From Candidatus Altimarinota bacterium (GTDB lineage: Bacteria; Patescibacteriota; Gracilibacteria; BD1-5; UBA2023): a stretch of DNA of 64,000 bases. Of this stretch, positions 11,615-20,976 are shown piece by piece. The notes below the pieces were generated by a model that was not told the origin of the DNA, did no database searches, and worked only from the letters and a program-made list of their open reading frames with translations. How positions within the stretch are numbered: position 1 is the first letter of the stretch; each line of letters begins with the position of its first letter. A program made the position numbers and the translations under genes. The stretch spans positions 141,718-205,717 of the forward strand of contig JAQTWP010000002.1 of NCBI GenBank assembly GCA_028689205.1, read 5' to 3'.

Positions 11615-11650
11615 CAATATAAAATTACAAAAATTATTCAATAAACAAAA

Positions 11651-11679
11651 AATAAGATGCTCTCGAGCATCTTATTTTT
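11651..11679 (+). terminator. Rho-independent terminator
   Basis: Arms AATAAGATGCTC and its complement with a tiny loop, then TTTTT. It follows the stop of the 227-codon gene by 36 bases. Because the stem is flanked by A and T runs it can also serve the leftward gene at 11704. Confidence 0.8.
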
Positions 11680-11703
11680 GAGAATCATAGAATTAATAGT
11701 TAT

Positions 11704-11898
11704 TTATCTTAACTCAAGTAACGAGATTACCTTATTAGCTACGCATCATTGTCAAAGCTTGCTACTCAAAAAATCATAAGCTTTTACTGGAGAATTAATT
11801 CATTCTTTTTTTACACGATTTGCTAGAGTATTAAGTTGAGATTCACTATGAAAATCTTTTTGTGCTAAATCTCAAATTTTGTATTCTTTGTATCACAT
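11704..11898 (-). CDS. Small hypothetical protein, 64 aa
   Basis: A 64-codon frame with five TGA-coded glycines (MGYKEYKIGDLAQKD at the start; SSKLGQGCVANKVISLLELR at the end) and a TAA stop. It has a helical, charged N-terminal half and a hydrophobic C-terminal helix. Too short for confident family assignment. It is downstream of the kinase-like gene on the same strand and ends about 25 bases from a bidirectional terminator, consistent with being the last gene of that run. Confidence 0.5.
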
Positions 11899-11959
11899 AT
11901 ATTTTGTAATAATAAATAAAGTAAACTAAGTATATCACATTAAATAATATATAGTCAAA

Positions 11960-12712
11960 TTATTTGGTAATTTTTCAATTAATTGCTTTTTCGAATGTTT
12001 GTTCTAGGATTTCTGCTGCTCAGATAAGCTCATCATTAACCAGAAAACCATCATAAATATCTCCATTTATAGCGGTTTTTATCCAGACTTTGCTTTCAGA
12101 AAAACGTTTTTTACAAATTGTCCTTACTTTTTTCTTAATCCCAATTAAAGATTCTCTTGAAAGCAGACCTTCATTTTCTTTAACATGCTCAGTAATTGCA
12201 TTTTTTAATTCTCTTCATTTGAGCCTATTAGCAAGTTCTCTTGCTGTTGGAGTAAGTACAAAAATTTTGAATACATCAAGATTTTCATTTTCTTTTTTAC
12301 ATATTTCTTGAACTCAATATTCATTAACAATACAGACTGGAGTTTTTCAGGTTGCAAAAACCCTTTCTAATTCTGCATTTGTATATCAATAAATATTACC
12401 ATCTACAATTGTATCTTCAAAGATCTCTCAGTTTTCTCTAAGTTTCTGTAATTCTTCAAGTGAAATAAAATAATAATCAACTCAATTAATTTCTCATGAT
12501 CTTGGTAATCTTGTAGTAAAAGATATGGGTTTTATATAATTCTCATTGTTAGCAAGAATATTATTAAGAACAGCATCTTTTCATACTCAAGAACCTCAAG
12601 TAATAGTGAATATTATATTTCTTTTAACAGAGTCACATAATTTATTCGCAAGGCTGGTATTACGTAGTTCTAAAGTACTTTTTACTCAGTCTTTTTGTAT
12701 TATTTTATTCAT
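11960..12712 (-). CDS. Guanylate kinase-like P-loop protein, 250 aa
   Basis: Family signals of guanylate kinase: a P-loop GGSGVGKDAV near residues 36-45, the GMP-binding block SFTTRLPRSGEINGVDYYFIS, and the following ENGEIFEDTIVDGNIYGY. Guanylate kinases phosphorylate GMP to GDP. The usual P-loop Ser/Thr is Asp here (GKD rather than GKS/GKT), and the protein is about 40 residues longer than usual. It may therefore be the housekeeping enzyme or a diverged paralogue. ATG 12712 was chosen; an in-frame ATG at 12721 is possible. Most glycines of the P-loop are TGA. Confidence 0.78.
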
Positions 12713-12774
12713 AGAAAACATTTATTTCTAAACTAAATTAGTTATAACTAATAAATCTAAAAAGTAAATATATT

Positions 12775-13089
12775 TTAGTTTTTAAGTATTAATTCAATTC
12801 TTTCAAATACTATTTTTTTTATTTCAATATTCCAAACTAATAATTCTTCTGAAGTTGGAAAAATCATATTTTCATTTACAGGAGATGGGAGAATTGATAA
12901 TTCGACTAACCTATCTTTTATTTCCAGAAGAATATCAAATATTTTCTTACTTTTCTTTTCTTCGAATTCGTATTTTCTATAAAGATATTCCGGGAATCAA
13001 AAAGGATCTGGACAATCTTTACTATTGAATACTCACCAATTTTTTGGATTATTATCTGGATAATGTAATAATATTAATTCTTCTTTCAT
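12775..13089 (-). CDS. Hypothetical protein, 104 aa
   Basis: 104 residues starting MKEELILLHYPDNNPKNWG and continuing DPFGFPEYLYRKYEFEEKK, with a long helical C-terminal half (KIFDILLEIKDRLVELS; NIEIKKIVFERIELILKN). It begins 5 bases after the Nudix stop on the same strand, so it is likely translated from the same message. The AAGGAG just before ATG is too close to act as a normal ribosome site. No domain recognised. Confidence 0.65.
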
Positions 13090-13094
13090 TCTCC

Positions 13095-13559
13095 TTATTT
13101 AATTAAAGTATGACTAATAATTTTTCAATTTTCATCAAAAGTGAATTCATATTCTACCTCTTCTCAAGCTATAATTCTTGGCATCCAATATTTATCATCT
13201 TCCCACATTTTATCAAAAGGGATATCATTAATAGAAAACCATTCGGGTTTCATTTCTTCAGTTTCTTGAATTTCTCAGTTATATCAACTTACTGTATACA
13301 GAGTTACATTCTGATTCCATTCTGGTTTGTTTTCGAAGAAGAAATGAAAATATCATTTTTTAACTAAGCTTTGGAGGGGGATATTAATTCAAGTTTCTTC
13401 TTCTAATTCTCTTTTTGCTGCTTCGGCAATTGATTCATTTCACTGCACTTTTCATCAAGCTCAATTATATTTACCAACTCAAAAACCTCTTTTTTTCATA
13501 CAAAGAAGAATATTCTCTCAACTAGTATCAAAAACAAGTACAAGATTAGTTTGTATCAT
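13095..13559 (-). CDS. MTH1-like Nudix hydrolase (8-oxo-dGTP diphosphatase type)
   Basis: 154 residues, a single Nudix domain. The Nudix box is complete: GGKVQGNESIAEAAKRELEEE then TG, matching G-x5-E-x7-R-E-x-x-E-E-x-G. Sequence outside the box resembles human MTH1 and related purine-nucleotide hydrolases more than E. coli MutT: RGFGVGKYNGAGGK before the box, and EEMKPEWFSINDIPFDKMW with DDKYWMPRI after it. MTH1 residues in this WxxDxxYW block contact the oxidised base. Role: removal of oxidised nucleotides from the pool. Heads a short operon with the 104-aa gene. Confidence 0.9.
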
Positions 13560-13653
13560 GTGGATTCATTAAAATATAACTTACTTGAGTATATTTAATA
13601 TTAAATATTTACAAATTATTTACTAGTTCAAATAGCTTGATTTGCTCTTGATT

Positions 13654-16119
13654 TTATTTTTTATCTAAAATACTAGCTTGTTGAAGTTCTCTTGCTTTTT
13701 TCATTTTTTCTATTTCGAATTTTTTGATACACTGTCTCATTTCTGTATCAATTTTTCATCTCAATCAAATAAATTTAGCTCAGAAGACTATTTTGTTTCA
13801 GATTTCTTTTCTAAAAGTAAGAATTAATTTCAGATTAAATATCTTTTCCTTTCATCATAATCACTCAAGTTTCAAACTTAAATCTACTATATCATTTTCT
13901 TGATAAAACATATCTTCTTCAAGATTAATATCACTTTTATTTAAGTAAAATCAAATTCATCATACACTAATATCTTTTAGAAATCACTCTTTTCAGTCAA
14001 TTTTCATTGGAACCTCTTCATTTAGAATTATATCTAAATCTATTCAATTCTCTTTTTTCACATATCAAAAATCCATTCTATATTCTTCTCTTCTTTCAAT
14101 TCAATTAATTCTAGTTTCTTTTGGGTTTCTTATTGAACAAGCTTCATTTATTTCCTCAACTATAATTTCTTTTATTTTATCAAAATCAAGATTAAGAATA
14201 CTTGTATAATCGGTATATTTATTATATTCAAAATCTCATAACATAAGTTTTCATACATGGTCATTATCCCATTCGCTGAATAGATGAGTTAGTTTTTCTA
14301 AGAATATTTCTTTTTCATTTACTCATTTTTCATTATGTAGATTACCTAGATTCTCAATATTAAAAGACTCAAAAAAATCAGCCAATCTTATACTAATATT
14401 CTCTTCAAATGCTCAATAATTAATATTAATTGAATATTCTGATTTGTTTATTTCTTGTTCTTTTTTTTCTTGATCAGATGAAATCTGATTCAAAAGTGAA
14501 TTCAATTCTTCCATCTTTTCTAAAGCTTCTGGAGAGCTAGAATCTTTATTTAGATATATTGCCATTTTCCTTTTGATTTTTTTCAGCATTTCAATATTTC
14601 ATAGAATATTTTTCTTAAAAAGAAGAATGATTCTTGTATCCTTGGTTTTTAAAGAATTCTTTTCTCATTTATGGAATTTTGCATCTAACTTGTCTATTTT
14701 AATTGATTTTTTAATAAGCAAATTACAGGCGTTTATTTCTTCGGCATCAAGATTATCACATATAATAATACATCCAATGGCTTTTTTTACTTTTACATTT
14801 TTTCAGATAATTGTTGAATACTCGGCATAATCTATTTCTATATCTCACTTAAGAGATTCTACATATGAACTAGTTATAACTCTTCATGTCATAAAAGCAT
14901 TTCAATCTAGAGCAATGATATTTCAGTTTATTACATTTCAAAAAATATTGATATTTCATTTAACTGAGGTTACCGTTCATTCTACATTTCAATTCTCGAT
15001 CCTTACATTATTCGCAATTAATTCATAATTCTTATCTACATTTCAAGAAAGAGAAAATTTATCACAACAAGTTACGTCCAAAGTTCAGGTTTTTGGTCCG
15101 ATATTTATTTTTTCGGATTTATTTTTATCTACTGATATTTTTCTAAGTCTTTGAGCTCAGACTGCATCAGAATCTTTTTCTACATTTATGAATCAACTTT
15201 CTGTTGCCCTTATATATGCTTTTGTTTCATCTTCTGTAAAACTAGTTCAGTTTCAGCAAAGTACCTGTAAAGTAATTTTATCTTCTCATAGGAGTCAGCT
15301 AATTATTCTTCAATCAATTTGCATTCAATTTTTTCAAAGAGTTGGTTGGTTTTTTATAGCTAACAATCATTCATTTTCCTTATGATTAATGGTAGGGAAA
15401 ATACATTTGAATTTTTTGAAATTAACATTTTCATTTTCTCATACTTCAATTGGTTTTTCATCGCGCTCAAGATTAACCAAAACTTCTAAAGAAGAAGGAT
15501 TTCATATTGATGGGTCAAGATTTTTTGCAATAATTCACTTATGGCTTTGAGATATTAATCACTTACTAATTTCTTTTATATCTAATCAGTATCTTATAGA
15601 TTTAGTGAACATATAAGCTATGAATTCATCTAATTTGAAATCAAATATAGCTTCTTTTCAATTCCCAATCTCAAAGTATATTCTAGAAAAAGTACATTCA
15701 ACTCTAATAAGTTCTCACTTGTATTCTGATTTATTTAGGATAAATATCTTATATTTTTCTCTTCTTGCATCTTTGAATTCAGTGATTTTTAATCAAATTT
15801 GTAGACTTTCTCATTTTAATTTTAGTTCATCGAAGTTATATATTAATTTACTAAAATTTTCGTAATTAATATTTTCTATATAGTATTTAGAGAAAAATAC
15901 ATCAAGGATTGCTAATAGTTTTTCTCTATCTGGAATCAAACTTAGATTCATAGAAATTAGTCATTTTTCTTTTTCTATCGAAAAATATTTACAGACATCT
16001 TCAAAAAGAATCTCTTGAGAAGTCTCTTTTACTTTTTCTATTGTAGTTGGAATAAATGACGTAACTTCATTTTTATGTGTAGTTACTTCAATTTGTTCTG
16101 ATGTTTTTTCTTTATTCAT
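13654..16119 (-). CDS. FapA/DUF342-type beta-helix protein fused to C-terminal PilZ domain
   Basis: 821 residues. The N-terminal 300 residues hold a helical region and a conserved block (PTLWKNGMQIDGRIISG). About residues 310-430 form a right-handed beta-helix of short turns of the DUF342/FapA type (VTCDKFSLSGNVDKNYEL; GNINIFGNVINGNIIALDG). A coiled region follows (ALEKMEELNSLLNQISSDQEKKE). At about residue 675 begins a PilZ domain with both cyclic-di-GMP signatures, RREEYR and, about 35 residues later, DISVGGIGF. The FapA family is tied to cell-surface polymers and flagella; no flagellar gene is nearby. PilZ implies control by c-di-GMP, but no GGDEF or EAL gene is in the window. Confidence 0.82.
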
Positions 16120-16219
16120 ATATTTATTTATCGTTGACAGATTTTTATTTTAATACATACTAAAAAAAGTCAAATCTAAACTCAACTTTTTTATCAAATA
16201 TCTATTAATTAATATACTT

Positions 16220-16780
16220 TTATTTTTTGATTATTCTCATAATTCAATCATCAATATCAATCTGAAGCACTTCATATTCAATTCATTTTTCTTCAAGATA
16301 TTCATACAATCAAACCATTTTTGCCTTGAACTTGATAACGTCATCAATAATAATAGTTCATCCAATTTTAGTCTTCGGCCAACATAATTCCAAGAAATCC
16401 TTGCTTCTTCTTTTCATACCATCTATGAAAACAAAATCATAGCAATCATCTTCCAGAGTTGGAATTATATCAAGAGCTTGACCATGAATTAATGTACTAT
16501 AAGACTCAACTCAGGCCTCAATAATATTTGCCTTTGCTTGATTATGACTAAGAATCGAGAATTCTATTGAAGTGATATGTCATCCAGTGTCAGTAAGCTC
16601 GGACGCGAAACAAATTGTAGAATATCAGTTAGCAGTACCAATCTCTAGAATATTTTTCGCTCCAATATCTCTTACTATTCATTGCAAGAATTCTGCATTC
16701 TCATCGGTAATATTCGGCACATCGTTGGCAACTCAGAAAACCCTTAGTTCCTTTAGGAATTCTTTTATTTTATTGTTCAT
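16220..16780 (-). CDS. Family 3 O-methyltransferase (SAM-dependent)
   Basis: 186 residues with a Rossmann methyltransferase core. Motif I is NILEIGTANGYSTICFA, the acidic strand-2 end is HITSIEFS, the Asp of motif IV is YDFVFIDGMK, and GGTIIIDDV follows. The order and the metal-binding-like DD pair fit the COMT/CCoAOMT-like family 3 (YrrM in Bacillus, a tRNA hydroxyuridine methyltransferase TrmR relative). Small-molecule or tRNA wobble-uridine methylation are both possible. Glycines in the loops are mostly TGA. It ends a four-gene run with the toxin-antitoxin pair upstream. Confidence 0.83.
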
Positions 16781-16786
16781 TAGTAA

Positions 16787-17023
16787 TTACATTCATTTAT
16801 AAATATCTCCTCTTGTATCTACGGCCTTAATTTCGTTTCAAGAAACATTTTTGATAAAAATTATTCTTATTTTTCACTTTCTAATTCTGTAATAATTTTC
16901 GTATCAACTTAATTTGGCAATTTGATAATCTTGTAAATTATTAATTTCAATATCACTGATAATCTTTTTTAATTCACTTTTAAAAGAATTTTTATTGATA
17001 AATTTTTCCCATGTTTTAGTCAT
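16787..17023 (-). CDS. RelE/ParE-like toxin
   Basis: 78 residues with the compact RelE-fold pattern: an N-terminal helix, a second helix (KKIISDIEINNLQDYQIAKL), then the strand pair SGYENYYRIRKGKIRIIFIK and a final strand (EIKAVDTRGDIYKG). The Arg/Lys-rich YYRIRKGKIRIIF stretch is the hallmark of RelE/ParE toxins. RelE members cleave mRNA on the ribosome and ParE members block gyrase; this sequence does not decide. It starts 2 bases after the antitoxin stop, in the usual antitoxin-first order. Confidence 0.75.
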
Positions 17024-17025
17024 AA

Positions 17026-17202
17026 TTAAAAACTTTTTAATAAATCAGACGCTTTTATAGGTTTATCAAATACAAACTCATAACCATTAATTTCTTCATC
17101 ATTTTCGAATAATATAGAATTAGTTTCATTTAATTTTTTATATTCTTGAATAGTGAATTTTACAATTACGGTTTTTTTATCTTTATCCAATATCTTTGCC
17201 AT
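17026..17202 (-). CDS. Antitoxin partner of the RelE-like toxin, 58 aa
   Basis: 58 residues: a short beta-strand start (KTVIVKFTIQEYKKLNET), a Glu-rich linker (ENDEEINGYEF) and a C-terminal segment (FDKPIKASDLLKSF) that could lie across the toxin. Size, acidic character, position directly before a RelE-like gene and tight coupling support the call. Sequence similarity to a named antitoxin family is not evident. Such proteins usually repress their own promoter; no clear operator was seen upstream. Confidence 0.6.
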   Translation of the reverse strand: MAKILDKDKKTVIVKFTIQEYKKLNETNSILFENDEEINGYEFVFDKPIKASDLLKSF

Positions 17203-17313
17203 AATCTTATAATTAAAAATCTAAACTAAGTTCATTATAAGAAAACAACGTTAAAAGCAAAAAAATATTTCTTGTCATTTTTAATTAAATTATTGTAATC
17301 TCAAATATATATA

Positions 17314-17478
17314 CTTTGTCATCCTGAGTGCCTGTAGGAAGTACTCTTGGGCTTTCTGTCGAAGGATCTATTTACTATATTCTCAATTTTAAAAGAAAGA
17401 AGGTTTCTCGTTAACACTCGAAATGACATTTAAGTAAAGCAAACAAAAAAATCCAGAGTAATATCTGGATTTTTTTGG
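17314..17478. repeat. Dispersed repeats and a terminator in a 300-bp gap
   Basis: The gap 17203-17507 has no gene. It carries two dispersed intergenic repeats. One starts at 17319 (TGTCATCCTGAGTGCC, containing GGAAGTACTCTTGGG, ending TCGAAGGATCT). The other, at 17402-17431, is a TTTCTCGTTAACACTCGAAA palindrome next to TGACA. At 17445-17477 a hairpin with arms ATCCAGA/TCTGGAT and a T run sits past the 3' end of the leftward membrane-protein gene. Confidence 0.7.
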
Positions 17479-17507
17479 GAATTAAGTGGAAGATGGATTA
17501 TTACGGT

Positions 17508-19838
17508 TTAATGAGTTTCTTTTTTAAAGAATTCTTTTCAAAGTTTAGTTATAATATCCGTTATTTCTGAATCATTAATTTTAATCTCATCTTTAAGCCA
17601 TTTCTTTAAATCTACTTCGTTTCAAGATTTAACATAAGTTTTTAAATAACTCAATATTTCATCTTTTCAATTTCATTCAAGTTTTTGAGTAGTGTTATTG
17701 ACATTTATTACTGTATTTCCAGTTCAATTATCAATTTTTAATGTTTGTATTTTTGAATCTGAAGATAATCATGTGTGGTCTACTTTTCATAATATACCAG
17801 TTTCATTAGCACTTGAAGTTTCCCCTACTTTACTAGATCAATAATAGCTTTTTAAATCATTAACACTACTAATTTTTTGATCTCTTTTCTTTCAAGGAAG
17901 TATATCTCACATATTTGGTTGTTGTTCAAAATGTTCATCCATAAATCCAATTAATTTTGCAATATCATTAGCATTATTAAGATTTAATGCTTTAATTTGT
18001 TTTTTTAATAGAGGATTAATATCTTCGAAAGTTTCTGATTTAGTTTGGAATTGCCTTAATCAATTCATTATTACTGAGTTTTCCAACATTTTATTAGGAT
18101 CGCCTCAAGTTGCGTCCAATATAGATTTAGCTTTATCGGCTATTAATTTTGTTGATTTATCAGTACTATTATTCAAAGCTGTTATTAGTTCATTTCAAGC
18201 TTCTGTAAGTTTAGGATCACCTCATAGAAGTGATTGTCCAAATAAATTACCTTTACTTGAAGCAGAACTTCAAGGAGCATTTGCAACATATTGTATTCAT
18301 TTAGACATAGATTCAAAACTCTGTCCTTTCATGCCTTTTGGTAATCAAGGAATAGGTGCATATTTTGGAGAATTTTGGATGAATTTTCATACTGCATCTC
18401 ATGCTTCAGAGAATGGTTTCACTGCTGCCTCTGTAATCTTACTAGATGATAGAGCTGCCATAACTGCCATCCATAGGATTCCAAGTGCAAGAGCATTCAT
18501 AATTATATATGATATAAATCAAGATGCTACATCTACAACTCATCAAGCTATATCTGCTGAATTTCAGAAATTTCATATAATCTTAAGATTGAAGTTTCAT
18601 TGTGCTATATTCTGACAATCATTATTATCAGTACATTTCGTAATATTCGAATAAGATTTTGTTGTACCAGTTTGTAGATTAGAAGTAAGACTAAGGAACA
18701 TTAATCAGAACGATAGAGCAGCAGAGACTAGGACTGGAACCATAGCTAGTGATACGAACATTTTAATATCTGCGAATTTTCACATAGATTTAAATTTATC
18801 AACCTTCCAACCAAAGAAGAATCAAATAGCAAAAAGTGGAGAGAATATTGCATAAAGCCATAGTAGCGCCATTCTTGAAAATAAAACGAAAGTTATAGCT
18901 ATAATTAATATACAAAAAATTAATGCAAATAAAGTTCAAGCAAATAATTTTTTTACAATATCTACAACTTGTTTTACAGTTGTCTCTGCTTGATTGGGTG
19001 AAATATCTTGAATTTTATCAATTTTGAATATTCAATAAGCGTAAAAAGGCAGTATATTATAGGCTCAATTTTGAGAATCCAAGAATTCTCTTAATGTTAT
19101 TGTTTCTGATGATCATGTTGAAACGAGAGCTGATCATGATGCTCCTGTAATATTTATTACTATAGTTTTTGGAATTGTTGTTTTATCTAGAATACTGTCT
19201 TTTCAAGTTGACTTAATTGTATCAAATGGTAATTGTATAACAGAAGCTGTCAATATATTACTTATAGTAAGAGTTCCACTAACTATGAACCAAGTAAATG
19301 GAACAATCAGAATTCACATAATAAGTTTTGGGAGAGATTTTTGGATTGAGTAATTCGCATTTTCATGGAATATATTCATTATTGCTATTCATATTAAAGC
19401 AAACGCAAAAAATATATATACAATATTTGCAATATATATCCACATTTGATGTAGTATGGGTCTAAGCTCTATTATATCACCGAACGTCCAATCAGGAGAT
19501 AGAAGCCAACCAGCTAGCATAACCATTGGTTGTGCAATAAGACTAATTACAGCTATTAATGCATTTAATACCTCTATTATATTATTTAATGCTTCTGTTC
19601 ATTTTACTTCTGCAGCAAATGCAAAATCTCTGAAAAGGAAAAAGAAAATAAACATTAATCAGAAAAAACGAAAATTGTTTTTACGGTTAATTATTTGTTG
19701 ACAGACTAATAAGAAATGTCTTATAGAAAGCTCTTGTATATGAGTCCAATCCTTGAGTGGTCTGGTATAATTAGTTCTTATATACATGCGAACTAACCTT
19801 CTGTTTTTGCTTAGGTAAGCTATGAATTTTTGTAACAT
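17508..19838 (-). CDS. Large polytopic membrane protein, VirB6/TrbL-like
   Basis: 776 residues. A basic N-terminal tail precedes a hydrophobic helix at about 50-70. Then come at least eight more helices, in groups at about 85-200 (LIAVISLIAQPMVMLAGWLL; YIANIVYIFFAFALIGMAIM) and about 300-480 (LFALIFCILIIAITFVLF; FVSLAMVPVLVSAALSFGL). A hydrophilic C-terminal tail of some 270 residues follows, rich in Ser/Asn/Lys. This layout fits the VirB6/TrbL channel family of type IV secretion/DNA transfer systems, and similar proteins recur in CPR genomes. No other conjugation gene is nearby, so a transfer role is unproven. Confidence 0.6.
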
Positions 19839-20030
19839 AATTGCGTTTTTTATTTTTGTATTAAAACAAACTTATCCCTAGTATTAAATCATATTAAATC
19901 ATAAAAAGCAAAAATTAGTTTATATAAAAAAATATAAATGCTTGACGTTTATAATATTTATATTTCTGTCATTTGAATACCAATTATAGTAGAGAAATTA
20001 TTCCTTTTTATAAAAAACATAATAAAAACA

Positions 20031-20056
20031 AAAAAGCTGAGTAATCAGCTTTTTTA
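20031..20056. terminator. Hairpin terminator
   Basis: AAAAAGCTGA, loop GTAA, TCAGCTTTTTT: a 10-bp stem flanked by A and T runs, able to work on either strand. It lies in the gap upstream of the membrane-protein gene and past the 3' end of the leftward TPR gene region. Confidence 0.7.
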
Positions 20057-20358
20057 AAATATGTCATTGTCATTTATATTATCTTCTGTCATCTCGAACT
20101 ACTCTTCTGTCATTCCTATGAACCTTCTCTATTATTCCCAAGAAATTGTCATTCCTACAAAGGCAGGAATCTACTTTATTTGTCATTTCGAGTGCTAGCG
20201 AGAAATCCCTTTTTAAGGCACTTTTTTGGATATTATTAACTAGTTTAATTTTTGGTTTTATATTTTTCTTTGAGTCTTTGTTTCAAACATCTTAATTTAA
20301 AGGGATTCCTCTACCGCAAACGGTATCGGAATGATAATGACTGGAAGAATGTGATTCT
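20057..20358. repeat. Gap filled with dispersed palindromic repeats
   Basis: 300 bases without a gene. Repeat copies include one at about 20150-20172 (GTCATTCCTAC...GGCAGGAATCTAC, hairpin arms ATTCCT/AGGAAT) and one at about 20182-20209 (GTCATTTCGAGTGCTAGCGAGAAAT). There are also partial ones around 20080-20115 and 20300-20340. These are copies of the same TGTCAT...ATCT family seen throughout the window's gene gaps. Confidence 0.7.
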
Positions 20359-20898
20359 TTATAAGAATTTTCTCATTTCTTCTATTTTATCTTCTCTTCA
20401 TGCCTTGCGAAGATAGAATTCTCATAAGTCTGCTTGTCAATCTCACATAAGAGTTACTCCAAGGTCTTCCATAATTAATATATCATCTGGAGCTATATTA
20501 AGAGCTCTTTTGAGAATAATTATTCATTTTTTACTTTGTCCAACCATATTAAGTCCCCAACCTAGATTGCGAAGGATTTCTGGATTATTAGGAAAAAGTT
20601 CATTAGCTTTTTCTAGAAGTTCTACTCCGAGCTTGAAGTTTCACTTCGAAATATTAATATATCAAGAAAGATACAATCATGTAGCTGATTCTGGATTAAG
20701 ATTCTGAGCGAATTTCATTGCACGTTCTGCTTTTACTAGATTTCATTCAAAAAGATATATGTCAGCCAGTTCTTCATACAAACGATAATCATCAGTATAT
20801 TTTGAAAGATACTTTTGAGCTATTTCAAGAGCATGAGAATAATTTCAATCATTCTTTAATTTTTCTATTTCTTGTATGTAAATTGTTTTATCACTCAT
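20359..20898 (-). CDS. TPR-repeat protein, 179 aa
   Basis: 179 residues built of tetratricopeptide repeats. Helical pairs with typical spacing are visible: NDGNYSHALEIAQKYLSKY (numbering from residue 16), ADIYLFEGNLVKAERAMKFA, ISKGNFKLGVELLEKANEL and ILKRALNIAPDDILIMEDLG. It has no signal peptide, so it is probably a cytoplasmic protein-binding scaffold. Partner unknown. It is downstream of and co-directional with the large surface-protein gene at 20977-24021, 78 bases away. Confidence 0.85.
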
Positions 20899-20976
20899 GT
20901 TTTTATTTATTTAGATTAGAGCATTATAAGTGATTTTTTAATCAAATCAAGTGCAAATATTTTTTTGTAGAAATTA

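Noticed and set aside
12775-13089. AAGGAG before the 104-aa gene as a foreign-type ribosome site
   Set aside because: It ends one base before the ATG, too close for pairing with 16S rRNA, and the gene uses TGA glycine codons.
17508-19838. A conjugation or type IV secretion locus
   Set aside because: Only one VirB6/TrbL-like protein is present; no VirB4, VirD4, relaxase or coupling protein gene lies around it.
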